Shown in pieces: positions 20,282 to 30,119 of a DNA stretch of 64,000 bases (the stretch's first letter is position 1; every line of letters begins with the position of its first letter). The stretch covers positions 23,624 through 87,623 of the forward strand of contig CACGKI010000004.1 in assembly GCA_902573565.1 (NCBI GenBank), in the 5' to 3' direction. Under the pieces are notes generated by a model. The model saw nothing but the letters and a program-made list of their open reading frames with translations. It had not been told where the DNA came from and did not search any database. The DNA comes from an uncultured Prochlorococcus sp. (GTDB lineage: Bacteria; Cyanobacteriota; Cyanobacteriia; PCC-6307; Cyanobiaceae). The translations under genes and the position numbers were made by a program.

Positions 20282-22738
20282 TTAATTCAAGAAATCATGA
20301 ATGAATTTATTATCAGAATTATCAATAAGTATATTCCTTAAAACAATATTTTCTTTTAAATCAGGATCATCACTAACAATCTTAATAGCCTCTTCACGAG
20401 CCTTATCAATAAGAAATTTATTGTTAGGTAAATTGTCTAGTACAAAATCAGGCAATCCGGATTGTCTATATCCTAAAATCTGGCCTGGGCCTCTAAGCTC
20501 TAAGTCTTTTTCAGCAATATAAAAGCCATCATTAGATTTTTGCAAAACACAAAGTCGTTTATTTTCTAATCCATTTTTATCGGAGGTTACCAGATAACAA
20601 AAAGATTTTGTTGATCCTCTTCCAACTCTCCCTCTTAATTGATGTAGTTGGGACAATCCAAATCTCTCCGAATTATAAATAATCATTATTGTAGCGTTAG
20701 GGACATCAATGCCAACCTCAATTACAGTGGTTGAAACCAATATATTAATTTCATTCTTTAAAAAAGAATTGATCACTTCATTCTTTTCTTGTGAACTTAA
20801 TTTTCCATGTAATAATCCCACTTTTTTGTTAAAAAAGACCTCTTCTGATAAATGTTTAAATATTTTCTTTGCAGAGCTTAAATTCATTTTTTCTGAATCT
20901 TCTATAAGTGGCAAAATCACATAAGCTTGCTTTCCCTTATTGATCTCATCTTCAACAACCTTGAACAAGTTAATTAAATCATCTTCTAAAATTATATTTG
21001 TAGTTATAGGAACTCTCCCAGGAGGGAGTTCTGTAATTTGACTCACATCTAAATCACCATAAATGGATAGCGCAAGAGTTCTTGGAATTGGTGTTGCTGT
21101 CATGGATAACAAGTTAGTATTTTCTCCTTTATTTAATAATCTATTTCTTTGAGTAACTCCAAATCTATGTTGTTCATCAATTACGACCATCCCTAATGCA
21201 TTAAAGATGACTTTATCCTCAAATAATGCATGAGTACCTACAAGGATATCAATTAACCCATTTTTCAAATTAGAGAAAATTTCTTTTCTCTTTTTTTGCG
21301 GAGTATTCCCAGTAAGTAGTTCAACAGAAACTAAAAGGGGATTCAAATATTTTAATAAATTCTTATAATGCTGCTCTGCCAATACCTCAGTTGGGACCAT
21401 AAATGCACCTTGCAGGTTTTTTTCAATGACAAGTAAAAGAGACGCTATTGCAATTATGGTTTTACCGCTTCCCACATCTCCCTGAAGCAATCTAGACATT
21501 GGTACGGGATTTGATAAATCCTTCTTAATTTCATTTAAAACATTTTCTTGAGATTTTGTTAATTCAAATGGAAAAGTATTTAAAAATTCTTTTAATAAAG
21601 ATTTCTTTTGAGGTAATTGTTGGGAAGTTACATTTTTGTTCGTCTTTCTTTTTCTAAGTAGGAACTTTATTTGAAGCAGGAACAACTCATCAAAAACCAA
21701 ACGCCTTTTTGACTCAGTAAGTGCCTGTTGAGTTGGTGGAAAATGAATATTAATTAACGACTCTCCTTTTGATAATAAAGATAATGAATCAAGTTGCTTT
21801 TGATTTAAAATTTCTGGATATTGCTTTGCATAAATTAGTACCTTTTTCATTAGTTTTATAAAACTCATATTTGATAATGCTTCACCTAATGAATATAAGG
21901 GTAATATTTTGCCTGAGAAATTAAAATTATCATTATTATCCTTAAGAATTTCAATCTGCGGATCTACAAAAGTTTTGCCATACTCTGTCAACTTAACCTT
22001 ACCGGAAATTGCTAATTTGGTACCAGGAGTATACAAAGATTTTTGAGATGTGAAGAATGAGTAAGATCTAAATCTTCTCCCTAAAAAAAATTTTGTAACC
22101 TTTATTGAAGAAGTTTCATCAGAAACTACAAAATTCATTATTGATAAATTACTATTCTTTTTACTCTTATGAATATAAAATCTTTTAATATTTGCGATAC
22201 AAGTGTATAAATTATCTGGTTTTAAATTTATTATCTTAACTCTATTCGTATAGTCTAGATATGTTCGTGGGAAATAATTAATTAGATCTTTTATATGAAA
22301 AATACCTAATTCATTAAGCTTATTTTTATAAACTTTTCCTACATTTTTTATTAATGAGATATCTGAATCAAAAGACAAACTTGAATCAGCTTTATTCAGA
22401 AAAACATTATTAGAAATATTATCAGAACTTTCTATTTCTAGAGTTTTACCTAGTTTATAAAGATTTTTTCTTGTATCTATAATTAACCTTTTTCTTTGAT
22501 TTTCATCTAATTTATTATATTCATTATATTTTTTAGAAAATTCATAAAATATCCTTAAATATTCTTCTGAGATATCTAGATTATCAAGTTTTTGCAAGGA
22601 TTCATGCAAATAATCATTAAAGTATTTTTCTCTTCCTAAAGTATTAATAAATTTGTTTTCAGTTTCTATAGTAAGAGACTTTTGAAGAGGTCTTATCCAA
22701 TCTTTAATTAATTTATTATTATTACCGCTAATAGTCAC
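20282..22738 (-). CDS. recG: ATP-dependent DNA helicase RecG
   Basis: Branch-migrating helicase that remodels stalled forks and recombination intermediates. Order: N-terminal extension, wedge/OB domain (about 140-270), Walker A GDVGSGKTIIA, DEQHRFGV, TATPIPRTLAL, motif VI QLRGRVGRGS and the RecG C-terminal ELRGPGQILGYRQSGLPDF. 818 residues, long because of a poorly conserved N-terminal ~120 residues, usual in cyanobacteria. It follows the hypothetical gene downstream of tsf by 22 bases. Confidence 0.96.
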   Translation of the reverse strand: MTISGNNNKLIKDWIRPLQKSLTIETENKFINTLGREKYFNDYLHESLQKLDNLDISEEYLRIFYEFSKKYNEYNKLDENQRKRLIIDTRKNLYKLGKTLEIESSDNISNNVFLNKADSSLSFDSDISLIKNVGKVYKNKLNELGIFHIKDLINYFPRTYLDYTNRVKIINLKPDNLYTCIANIKRFYIHKSKKNSNLSIMNFVVSDETSSIKVTKFFLGRRFRSYSFFTSQKSLYTPGTKLAISGKVKLTEYGKTFVDPQIEILKDNNDNFNFSGKILPLYSLGEALSNMSFIKLMKKVLIYAKQYPEILNQKQLDSLSLLSKGESLINIHFPPTQQALTESKRRLVFDELFLLQIKFLLRKRKTNKNVTSQQLPQKKSLLKEFLNTFPFELTKSQENVLNEIKKDLSNPVPMSRLLQGDVGSGKTIIAIASLLLVIEKNLQGAFMVPTEVLAEQHYKNLLKYLNPLLVSVELLTGNTPQKKRKEIFSNLKNGLIDILVGTHALFEDKVIFNALGMVVIDEQHRFGVTQRNRLLNKGENTNLLSMTATPIPRTLALSIYGDLDVSQITELPPGRVPITTNIILEDDLINLFKVVEDEINKGKQAYVILPLIEDSEKMNLSSAKKIFKHLSEEVFFNKKVGLLHGKLSSQEKNEVINSFLKNEINILVSTTVIEVGIDVPNATIMIIYNSERFGLSQLHQLRGRVGRGSTKSFCYLVTSDKNGLENKRLCVLQKSNDGFYIAEKDLELRGPGQILGYRQSGLPDFVLDNLPNNKFLIDKAREEAIKIVSDDPDLKENIVLRNILIDNSDNKFIHDFLN

Positions 22739-22760
22739 ATTTGAAAAAAGAGTTATTTTT

Positions 22761-23843
22761 TCAACGTATCTTATTCAAAGATATTTCTTTTTGCCTCCAA
22801 TATGTCTCTTTTTTAATCAAACGCTGAAATTGATTTCTGAGCTCATTTATTTTGTTCCTTTGAATAGAAAGATTTAAATTTTTAAACTCTAACTCAACAG
22901 TAGATATATTAAAGAAAATAATACTTGGAAGATTTTCGCCATTTGATGATGACCGATTTAAGTCGAATTCGAAATTAATCACAAAAGGATATGGATGTTT
23001 TATCATCAATTTTTTGCTTAACAAGAACTCAAAGGAATCTTGAGATATCATCTTATTTATTAGATTGGCATTAAATAATTCTTGGTTAATCTTATATGAA
23101 AGATTTAATAGTAAATTTTCCAATGACTTGTCTATAAAATCAAAAATTTTAAGACTCTTATGTTTGAGTGAAATATCAATTTGACTAATAGTGTCTTTTT
23201 CTGAGTCACTCGGTTTTTCAGCCTTAACTTCCTCTACTAACCTAACTAGGGAGGAAATAAATTGATTATCAATTACTAAATTCTCAATATTAATGTCATT
23301 AGATAAATAATTATTGTCATTATTATCTAGATCAAGTGATGCCATTTTCTCATAATTATCAGCTTGATAATATTCAGAAGTATTAGATATATCTTTACTA
23401 TTTTTGATCTGAATAGATTCTTCTAACTTAAAACCATCTTCATATTTAAATTTTTCTTTTTGATCATCCTTTATTTTTGTGGAACTACCTAAATTATTAA
23501 AGAACATTTCCTTATTTAATTTTTCCTCGATTCCCTTTATTTTTAATTGTTCTACTGTTAATAAAGGCAAATTCGTATAAATGATATTTCTTATTTTCTT
23601 TTCAAAGAGACAAAAAAGTTGATTTTCATTCAAGCAATTATCATTACTTGATAAGTAAATACATATATCTTTAAGTCCTTTTTCTACAGAAATATAAAGT
23701 AGATCTCTTACGATATTAAGATAAAATTCATATTCCCTATAAATATTTCTAATTAATCTTCTTTTTTGTATTTCTGCTCTCTCTAATTGAGAGTTAATTT
23801 TATCTGTAACTAGGAAATTATTGAAATTATTCAAATCGTTCAA
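22761..23843 (-). CDS. Conserved hypothetical protein between tsf and recG
   Basis: About 360-residue, Asn/Lys/Leu-rich protein that I do not recognise. The frame continues upstream into tsf (to 23990), but the segment inside tsf is almost certainly a shadow; a TTG at 23843, 5 bases past the tsf stop, is the first sensible start, with another TTG eight bases further on. Middle region (about residues 150-240) is acidic and low complexity; the ends are better ordered, with a C-terminal basic helix. No membrane segment. Position suggests transcription with rpsB-tsf and recG. Confidence 0.65.
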   Translation of the reverse strand: MNDLNNFNNFLVTDKINSQLERAEIQKRRLIRNIYREYEFYLNIVRDLLYISVEKGLKDICIYLSSNDNCLNENQLFCLFEKKIRNIIYTNLPLLTVEQLKIKGIEEKLNKEMFFNNLGSSTKIKDDQKEKFKYEDGFKLEESIQIKNSKDISNTSEYYQADNYEKMASLDLDNNDNNYLSNDINIENLVIDNQFISSLVRLVEEVKAEKPSDSEKDTISQIDISLKHKSLKIFDFIDKSLENLLLNLSYKINQELFNANLINKMISQDSFEFLLSKKLMIKHPYPFVINFEFDLNRSSSNGENLPSIIFFNISTVELEFKNLNLSIQRNKINELRNQFQRLIKKETYWRQKEISLNKIR

Positions 23844-23847
23844 GTGA

Positions 23848-24504
23848 TTAGTTTGATTGCATTGATGCAACCTCTTCAGCGAAGTCCATCTGATTTTTTT
23901 CGATACCTTCGCCCAATGTATATCTTGTAAAACGTCTGACTTTGATATTTTCGCCAATTTTTGCAGCTGCTTGTTTAACAAGATCCTCAACAGTTAGAGA
24001 ACTATCTTTAATATATGGTTGTGAAAGCAAAACCAGCTCATTAAGTCTTTTCGCTATTCTACCTTCTACTATTTTTTCTTTAATTTGTTCGGGTTTTCCT
24101 GATAAATCATCTCTCCCCATTTCAATCTGCTTTTCTTTCTCCACAACATCTTCTGGAATTTCATCAATTGAGACATACTCAACATTTGGGCAAGCTGCAA
24201 CCTGCATTGAAACATCCTTCAAAAGAGATTGAAATATATCACCCCTTGCAACAAAATCAGTTTCACAATTTAACTCCAGTAAAACTCCCACTCTTGAACC
24301 CGTATGAATGTAACTCCCAATTGACCCTTCAGCTGCAACTCTTCCCGATTTCTTTTCAGCACTAGCAATGCCTTTCTTTCTTAACCATTCCAAAGCTTTA
24401 TCGACATTTCCGTCTGTTTCGTTAAGTGCTTTTTTGCAATCCATCATTCCTGCACCAGTCTTATCTCTAAGATCTTTTACAAGTTTTGCTGTAATGTTTC
24501 CCAT
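23848..24504 (-). CDS. tsf: Elongation factor Ts
   Basis: Nucleotide-exchange factor for EF-Tu. N-terminal UBA-like domain [19 protein letters not shown], then the TDFVARGD motif and the dimerisation domain. 218 residues, a normal cyanobacterial length. It follows rpsB by 44 bases in the usual rpsB-tsf order. Confidence 0.97.
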   Translation of the reverse strand: MGNITAKLVKDLRDKTGAGMMDCKKALNETDGNVDKALEWLRKKGIASAEKKSGRVAAEGSIGSYIHTGSRVGVLLELNCETDFVARGDIFQSLLKDVSMQVAACPNVEYVSIDEIPEDVVEKEKQIEMGRDDLSGKPEQIKEKIVEGRIAKRLNELVLLSQPYIKDSSLTVEDLVKQAAAKIGENIKVRRFTRYTLGEGIEKNQMDFAEEVASMQSN

Positions 24505-24548
24505 TTGAAGTAATAAAAAATAGTAATTAGTAGGTTTTAAATTGGAAT

Positions 24549-25253
24549 TTAATTTTTTCTTTCAGCATTAGAACCTTTTCTGCCCTCATTTATGGCATCT
24601 GCAAGTCTTCCTAAAATAAGTTGAACAGATCTAACTGCATCATCGTTACATGGAATTGGAACTTCACACAAATCCGGATCACAATTAGTGTCCAACATTG
24701 ATACCAGTGAAATATCTAATTTCCTAGCTTCTAGAACTGCATTAGATTCTCTTCTCTGATCAACCAAAACAACTACATCTGGTAATCTTCTCATGCCCTT
24801 AAGTCCACCTAAGTACTTTTGTAATCTTTCAAGTTCCCTCCTTAAAACGGCAGCTTCTTTTTTGGGCCTCATTGCTATTGAACCACTACTTTCCATACGT
24901 TCTAGATCCTTCAATCTTTCAATCCTAGCTTTCATCGTTGTCCAATTAGTCAACATACCTCCAAGCCATCTTTGATTAACATATGCAGCACCGCATCTAG
25001 TAGCTTCCTGGGCGACTACGTCCGATGCCTGTTTTTTTGTTCCAACAAATAGGAAGCGTTTACCACTTTTTGCAGCATTCCTTGTCCATTTATATGCATC
25101 GTTCATACATAATGCAGTTTTAACAAGATCAATGATATGTACACCATTTCTAGCGCAATAAATATACTTAGACATTTTGGGGTTCCAACGTCTAGTTTGA
25201 TGCCCAAAATGGGCACCAGCTTCCATCATTTCAGAAAGTGATACAACAGCCAT
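24549..25253 (-). CDS. rpsB: 30S ribosomal protein S2
   Basis: Primary S2 protein of the small subunit. Typical start [55 protein letters not shown] and a short basic tail. 234 residues. First gene of the rpsB-tsf unit; the upstream leader contains an unusual pair of interleaved stems described separately. Confidence 0.98.
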   Translation of the reverse strand: MAVVSLSEMMEAGAHFGHQTRRWNPKMSKYIYCARNGVHIIDLVKTALCMNDAYKWTRNAAKSGKRFLFVGTKKQASDVVAQEATRCGAAYVNQRWLGGMLTNWTTMKARIERLKDLERMESSGSIAMRPKKEAAVLRRELERLQKYLGGLKGMRRLPDVVVLVDQRRESNAVLEARKLDISLVSMLDTNCDPDLCEVPIPCNDDAVRSVQLILGRLADAINEGRKGSNAERKN

Positions 25254-25263
25254 AACTTAAAAG

Positions 25264-25327
25264 GTTTCGGGTTAGCCTCCATCTGACGGGAAATTTAAAT
25301 TAATAAATCACCCGAAACTGTCAGATG
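25264..25327 (-). promoter_or_regulatory. rpsB leader with two interleaved perfect stems (pseudoknot-like)
   Basis: Reading the minus-strand RNA 5' to 3': CAUCUGAC (25327-25320), one base, GUUUCGGGU (25318-25310), 22 bases, GUCAGAUG (25287-25280), 7 bases, ACCCGAAAC (25272-25264), then 10 bases to the AUG. The first pairs with the third (8 bp) and the second with the fourth (9 bp), an order that crosses. A GGAGG lies at 25280-25276 between the stem strands. This is directly visible. That it binds S2 and controls rpsB-tsf is inference by analogy with known rpsB autoregulation in Enterobacteria. Confidence 0.7.
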
Positions 25328-25380
25328 TGTGGATTTGATTTCGTTAATTCTAGCAAGCTACGTGTATTTCTAAAAGTTTT

Positions 25381-26292
25381 TCATCTTGATTTAGTTAATT
25401 GTTTCATATAAATCATATTTAAAGGGATCCTAAGTATCTCAAGAGCTAGTCTATTCCTTTTTATCTTTACTAAAAATCTTAATAATGGCAGGATTCTATC
25501 AACACTAATTAATCCTCCCAAGCAAAGAATCTGCCAAATTAAATTATGAAGGGGAGTTAACTGAATCATAAATCTAACCCTTAAATTAGGATGTTTCTTA
25601 TAAAAAACCAAAGCCATCTTTGCCCTTTCTTTTTCTTGAGCTATCAATGATTCTATTTGTTCACAATTAAACGGTGGATGCCAATGAAAACCTACTGCAT
25701 TTGGACATTTTATTAATTTTGTGCCTATTTTTTTTAATCTTTCGCCTAGTTCTAAATCCTCCCAACCGTAAAGACTGAAAGAAGTATCAAATAAGCCAAC
25801 GCTTAAAATCAATTCTTTTGATATCGCAACATTCCCAGTAGCGAAGTAAGCAAAAGAAGTATCCATAATTTTATGTTTTTCACTCTGAGGATTTATAAAA
25901 TTAGATGTATTAACCACCGAACCATAGGTGAAACACTTTTTGTTATTTTTTTCCCAAGAATTAAGTAATTTATCTACATGACAAGTTATAAAATTATCTA
26001 AAACAATAAGATCACTATCAATAAATATTATAATTTCATATTTAGATTTAATTACTCCGAGATTTCTTCCAAGAGCAGGCCCACCATGTTTTTGTTGGAA
26101 AAGAACCACATGTTTCAGATTAGCTTTATTGTTATCTATCCATAAACTTGTTCCATCAGTAGATCCGTCATCAACAACTATAATTTCATAATTACTTACA
26201 TTAGTATTTAATTGCTGATTCTCAAGCGCTAAGAGACATTTCTCTAATATAGGTTTTCGGTTGTAAGTCGGTATAACTATACTTACATTCAT
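25381..26292 (-). CDS. Family 2 glycosyltransferase
   Basis: GT-A fold glycosyltransferase. SIVIPTYNRKPILEKCL at the N-terminus, VVDDGSTDGTS, the metal-binding FIDSDLIVLD, and the acceptor-side GWEDLELGERLKKIG (ED motif typical of GT2 galactosyl/N-acetylgalactosaminyl-type enzymes). A hydrophobic/amphipathic stretch near residues 245-275 could touch the membrane. 303 residues. Substrate cannot be told; cell-surface polysaccharide is likely. Confidence 0.88.
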   Translation of the reverse strand: MNVSIVIPTYNRKPILEKCLLALENQQLNTNVSNYEIIVVDDGSTDGTSLWIDNNKANLKHVVLFQQKHGGPALGRNLGVIKSKYEIIIFIDSDLIVLDNFITCHVDKLLNSWEKNNKKCFTYGSVVNTSNFINPQSEKHKIMDTSFAYFATGNVAISKELILSVGLFDTSFSLYGWEDLELGERLKKIGTKLIKCPNAVGFHWHPPFNCEQIESLIAQEKERAKMALVFYKKHPNLRVRFMIQLTPLHNLIWQILCLGGLISVDRILPLLRFLVKIKRNRLALEILRIPLNMIYMKQLTKSR

Positions 26293-26353
26293 GATCAGTC
26301 TTTATATATCCATTATAAAAGTACTCAGAAAAGATAAAAAATAATGATAATTC

Positions 26354-26503
26354 TTAATCAGCAGCCCCGCCGTTATTTGCTGTGCCAGTAACGTTTCCAC
26401 CATCAGGTCTTCCGTCAGATCTTAACTTTCTTTTTTTGAACTTTCTAGCATATGCTCGATTACGTTCCTGCTTCTCTTTTTTTAGATTCCTTCTCTTAGA
26501 CAT
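26354..26503 (-). CDS. Small basic conserved protein, 49 aa
   Basis: ATG-started 49-codon ORF beginning MSKRRNLKKEKQERN and continuing with a Lys/Arg-rich helix (AYARKFKKRKLR), then a glycine/asparagine-rich tail ending NNGGAAD. I recall similar short basic proteins widely annotated as hypothetical in cyanobacteria; the composition suggests RNA or ribosome contact, but no function is known to me. It lies between the glycosyltransferase and devA on the same strand. Confidence 0.78.
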   Translation of the reverse strand: MSKRRNLKKEKQERNRAYARKFKKRKLRSDGRPDGGNVTGTANNGGAAD

Positions 26504-26521
26504 GAAATTTTTACTTTTTAA

Positions 26522-27250
26522 TTATATTAGCTCACTATGAGCACTATATATTTTACCATCTTCCATATTTAATATCCTATCCGCCATATCAGAAATTCTT
26601 GGATCATGAGTCACCATTAATACAGAACAATTTTGTTCTTTTGCTAATTTTCTTAAAAGAGTCACTATTTCTCTACCTGTGACGCTGTCTAAAGCAGAGG
26701 TGGGCTCATCAGCAAGTAAAAGTTTTGGGTTAGCAGATAACGCTCGTGCAATTGCGACTCTCTGTTTTTGCCCACCAGATAAGTCATTGGGTAACTTTTT
26801 GTGATGCTCTTCTAATCCTACTGCTGACAACCAATTTCGTGCTATTTGGCGTCTTTGCAAATATGTTAAACCTTTTATTAAATCAGATCCCATTTGAACA
26901 TTTTGTTCAGCTGTTAAACATCTCAGAAGATTATGACCTTGGAAAATCATGCCAATACTCCTCCTAAGAATCTGCCGAGTTTTTCTTGATGCGCCATTTA
27001 ACTGATTATTTAATACAGTTAAATCTCCACTTTGACAGGTCCTTAAAGCACCAATTAAAGTTAAAAGAGTCGTTTTGCCGCATCCAGAAGGTCCTTTTAA
27101 AAGAACCAACTCACCTTTATCAATATTTAAATTAACATCATTAAGAACTTGTTTTTTATTTTCATTTTTTCCATAAAAGTGGCTCAAATTATTAATTGAG
27201 ACTGTTTTTAAGTTCTTAATATTTTTTTTTGATTTACTATCTTTTGCCAT
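26522..27250 (-). CDS. devA: DevA-type ABC exporter ATPase
   Basis: ATPase of a DevBCA/MacB-like exporter. Walker A LLKGPSGCGKTTLLTLIGAL, signature LSGGQKQRVAIARALSA, Walker B LLLADEPTSALD and switch His MVTHDPR. 242 residues with a lysine-rich N-terminus. It follows devC by 17 bases. DevBCA exporters in heterocyst formers move glycolipids with a TolC partner; in this unicellular lineage the substrate is unknown. Confidence 0.9.
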   Translation of the reverse strand: MAKDSKSKKNIKNLKTVSINNLSHFYGKNENKKQVLNDVNLNIDKGELVLLKGPSGCGKTTLLTLIGALRTCQSGDLTVLNNQLNGASRKTRQILRRSIGMIFQGHNLLRCLTAEQNVQMGSDLIKGLTYLQRRQIARNWLSAVGLEEHHKKLPNDLSGGQKQRVAIARALSANPKLLLADEPTSALDSVTGREIVTLLRKLAKEQNCSVLMVTHDPRISDMADRILNMEDGKIYSAHSELI

Positions 27251-27267
27251 TTAAATTTATTTAATTA

Positions 27268-28440
27268 TTAAAAAATTTCGGCAGGATCGGCATCAACTAA
27301 TTTACGCATAGCAATACCAGCAGACCCCATACACATTACTAAGACTAAAACAAAAATTAAAATAGTTTTATTTGCGTCCATTATTATTGGAAGTTTAGTA
27401 GAACTTCTTATAACTGAATAAAGTATTTGACCCGAGAAATAAGCAGGTAAATAACCAAATAAAGCCAACAAAAATCCCTCTCTAGCTACTACAAAGAAAA
27501 GAGACTTGAGTCTATAACCCATTGCCAATAAAGTGGCATACTCTGGAAGATGGTCAGTAACGTCACTATAAAGAATTTGATAAACGACCACACATCCTAC
27601 AACGAAACCCATCAAAGCTCCCAAACTAAATATAAAACCTATTGCAGTACTATTTTTCCAATAATTCTTTTCAAATTCTATAAATTGATTTTTTGTAAGA
27701 ACACGAACATCATTAGGGAGTGAGTTGTTTAAAATTTTTGAAATCCATTCAGGATCAGATCCTTTTTTAAGCTTTACTAAACCAATTTCAATACTTCCAG
27801 GAGGATTTGCAGGAAAAAGTCTTAAGAAGGTTTCTCGGCTAGTTATCAAATTGCCGTCTGCGCCAAAAGATGGTCCCAATTCCACAAGACCTTCAACAAT
27901 TACTCTTTTTCCAGCAACTTCAGTTTCAACTTTTTGATCTGATAAAAACCATTCTTCAATTGGCCCAAATTCAGGTCTAGAAAGTTTGTCAAACAAAACC
28001 CTCGATGGATTTCTCAATTTATAAGCTTTCTTTGAGAATTCATTATCTAAAAGAAGTGAATCTGAAGGGTTAAAACCTAATGCAAGTATCGATCTGGTTT
28101 TAAGATTTTCTGGATTTCGCCAAAGTAAATAATTTAGGTTAACAGGAGCAGTTTTTTCAACATCTTCTACGGCAAGAGTTTGAATTAACCTTCTTTTTGG
28201 GAATCCGCTCATGCTTATAGAACTTTTTGATCTTGGACTTATTAAAACTAGGTCAGCATCAAGAAGTTTATGAATAGTGACGCTCGTATCAAATAGACCA
28301 TCTCTAAAACCTAATTGCATAAACATCAAAATACCTGCAAAACTTATTCCAGCAATGGCAACTACCAATCTTAAAGGTTGTCTTGTCAATAACAACCAGG
28401 CTAATGGAATTTTTCTGAATTTAAAAAATGAAAAACTCAT
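27268..28440 (-). CDS. devC: DevC-type ABC exporter permease
   Basis: 390-residue permease of the MacB/FtsX type: N-terminal TM helix (about 20-42), a large periplasmic domain (about 45-270), and three C-terminal TM helices (about 270-300, 320-345, 355-380). It begins with the family-typical IPLAWLLLTRQPLRLVVAIAGI. It overlaps devB by 4 bases (ATGA), so translation is coupled. Confidence 0.9.
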   Translation of the reverse strand: MSFSFFKFRKIPLAWLLLTRQPLRLVVAIAGISFAGILMFMQLGFRDGLFDTSVTIHKLLDADLVLISPRSKSSISMSGFPKRRLIQTLAVEDVEKTAPVNLNYLLWRNPENLKTRSILALGFNPSDSLLLDNEFSKKAYKLRNPSRVLFDKLSRPEFGPIEEWFLSDQKVETEVAGKRVIVEGLVELGPSFGADGNLITSRETFLRLFPANPPGSIEIGLVKLKKGSDPEWISKILNNSLPNDVRVLTKNQFIEFEKNYWKNSTAIGFIFSLGALMGFVVGCVVVYQILYSDVTDHLPEYATLLAMGYRLKSLFFVVAREGFLLALFGYLPAYFSGQILYSVIRSSTKLPIIMDANKTILIFVLVLVMCMGSAGIAMRKLVDADPAEIF

Positions 28441-29354
28441 TTGGGCATAAATTTTGCAATTACTTTCATGCCTGCATAATTTTGAACTATATCTATTGAT
28501 TCTTTATCAAGCTTCACTAGTACTTCTACTATACGCGAATCAGCATCACCAGTTGGATCAGTTGATAAAACCTTTCTTTGTTTTACCTGAGGAGTTATCC
28601 TAACAACCTCCCCTTTTAGAGTCTTTTGGAAACCACCATTCTCACTTATTAATTCAACTTTCTGAGAAATAAATACCCTATCGATATCAGATTCATAAAC
28701 CTCTATTAGAGCTTCCATCTTTTGACTGGAACCAATATCAAGGATCCCTTCATTTTTTGACCTTTCACCAACCCTCGTATTTATCCCAAGTATAAAACCA
28801 TCAATTGGGCTTCTTAGTTTTGAATTAAAGAGATCTATCTCAATATTTTTTTTATCTCCAATATGATTTATTTTTTGTTTTTGCAAATTTAATAATTCAT
28901 CCTTTCTCTGCGACAACTGTACAAAAGAATACGCATCTTTACTCAAAGCTAACTCATATCTTTTAATTTGGTCTTTCTTAATGACAATTTCATCTTCAAT
29001 AATATTTATTAAATTTTCATTCCTTTCAAGATCAGCAATTAACTTCTCTCTGTTTTCAAAAATTGCGAGGATATCACCTTTTTTTACAAAATCTCCTTCA
29101 TTCACTAAAATTTCAACTATTCTAGGGGACGAGCCAAGCTGACTTATAGGAGCTGCCAATTGCCTAATCTCTCCAGAAGGAGAAAGTTGGCCTAGTGCTG
29201 CAACGGCTGTAATAGCTGGTATAGAGTCTAGGGTTATTTCCTCTTTTAGTTTGAGATTAGATTTATTTTTGCTAGAACAGGAAATGATTCCAAGAGTTAG
29301 TGGCGAAAGTAGCAATAAATAAAAAAATAATTTTTTAAATTTTTTTAATTTCAT
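28437..29354 (-). CDS. devB: DevB-type membrane fusion protein (HlyD family), lipoprotein-like
   Basis: 305-residue periplasmic adaptor. A signal sequence ends in a lipobox-like LGIISC, so it may be lipid-anchored. The HlyD plan is seen: biotinyl-lipoyl half near residue 80 (VNEGDFVKKGDILAIFE), a coiled coil (about 100-170), the second half (RSPIDGFILGINTRVGE), and a beta-barrel. Its ATG shares one base with the pcyA stop (TAATG), strongly implying a pcyA-devBCA transcript. Confidence 0.9.
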   Translation of the reverse strand: MKLKKFKKLFFYLLLLSPLTLGIISCSSKNKSNLKLKEEITLDSIPAITAVAALGQLSPSGEIRQLAAPISQLGSSPRIVEILVNEGDFVKKGDILAIFENREKLIADLERNENLINIIEDEIVIKKDQIKRYELALSKDAYSFVQLSQRKDELLNLQKQKINHIGDKKNIEIDLFNSKLRSPIDGFILGINTRVGERSKNEGILDIGSSQKMEALIEVYESDIDRVFISQKVELISENGGFQKTLKGEVVRITPQVKQRKVLSTDPTGDADSRIVEVLVKLDKESIDIVQNYAGMKVIAKFMPK

Positions 29355-30079
29355 TAAAAATCAAAGAGTACTGTTTTTATATAGTTATCGACCCAATTTT
29401 GATCAAAATATTTTAATAGAACCATGCTTGTCTTCTCATTTTTCATTTGTTGAGCACAATAGTTCTTTTGATAATCTATTCTCTCTTCAATAATTTCTTT
29501 ATTAGATTCAGGTTTAGCTTTCTTACTTAATTTAATCAAAATAGAGAGATATTCATCAACAACCCTACAAAAATCATTTTTTTCAGATGCATTTTTCAAG
29601 GAAGCGAAAAATACATTGTCAGAAAAAATCTCTCCCCATTTGGGAATCTCTCTTAATGAAGTGAAAGAACTTTTATCAACTTCGGAGAGGTATTTCTCAT
29701 ATTTAGTAGCTTGATTGTGAGATGCTGGAGATAAATCAACAATGGCAGCAGAAACAATATCATTTATTTTTACTAAATCCATCCCAAAAATTGGAATATC
29801 AAACTTTGGGTCAGGGAAAAAAACACAGTGTAAGATTTTAAGATTCTTTGAAAATTCTGCCGCTTCAACATGTAATTTTCTAAATCCTTTTGCTTTATGA
29901 AATTCGTTTTCTATATAAAGTTCTCTACCTTTATCGTTAGATATTATGTTAGTAAGTCCTGGATCAACTTTTACAATTTCAAGGTTTTCAAGCATGGATC
30001 TATGCTCTCTAATATTCCGTAACAAGTCCAAAATAAGAGAGTCTGTTAATTTAGTTTTAGTTAAAGATTCAGACAGCAA
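29354..30079 (-). CDS. pcyA: Phycocyanobilin:ferredoxin oxidoreductase
   Basis: Ferredoxin-dependent bilin reductase that turns biliverdin into phycocyanobilin. Family features: [17 protein letters not shown] with the conserved His, [17 protein letters not shown], the catalytic Asp in this block, and the C-terminal [15 protein letters not shown] and [15 protein letters not shown]. 241 residues, full length. High-light Prochlorococcus lack phycobilisomes but keep bilin genes; here pcyA heads a transcript with a DevBCA exporter. Confidence 0.93.
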   Translation of the reverse strand: MLSESLTKTKLTDSLILDLLRNIREHRSMLENLEIVKVDPGLTNIISNDKGRELYIENEFHKAKGFRKLHVEAAEFSKNLKILHCVFFPDPKFDIPIFGMDLVKINDIVSAAIVDLSPASHNQATKYEKYLSEVDKSSFTSLREIPKWGEIFSDNVFFASLKNASEKNDFCRVVDEYLSILIKLSKKAKPESNKEIIEERIDYQKNYCAQQMKNEKTSMVLLKYFDQNWVDNYIKTVLFDF

Positions 30080-30119
30080 GGTAAAAAAGAACCAAAATAG
30101 AGTTTAAAAGAGAATTAAA

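Noticed and set aside
23844..23990. N-terminal extension of the hypothetical gene into tsf
   Set aside because: Lies entirely within the conserved C-terminal codons of tsf in another frame; TTG at 23843 is a better start.
24168..24365. Plus-strand frame inside tsf
   Set aside because: Shadow of tsf; Gln/Leu/Pro-rich and without start context.
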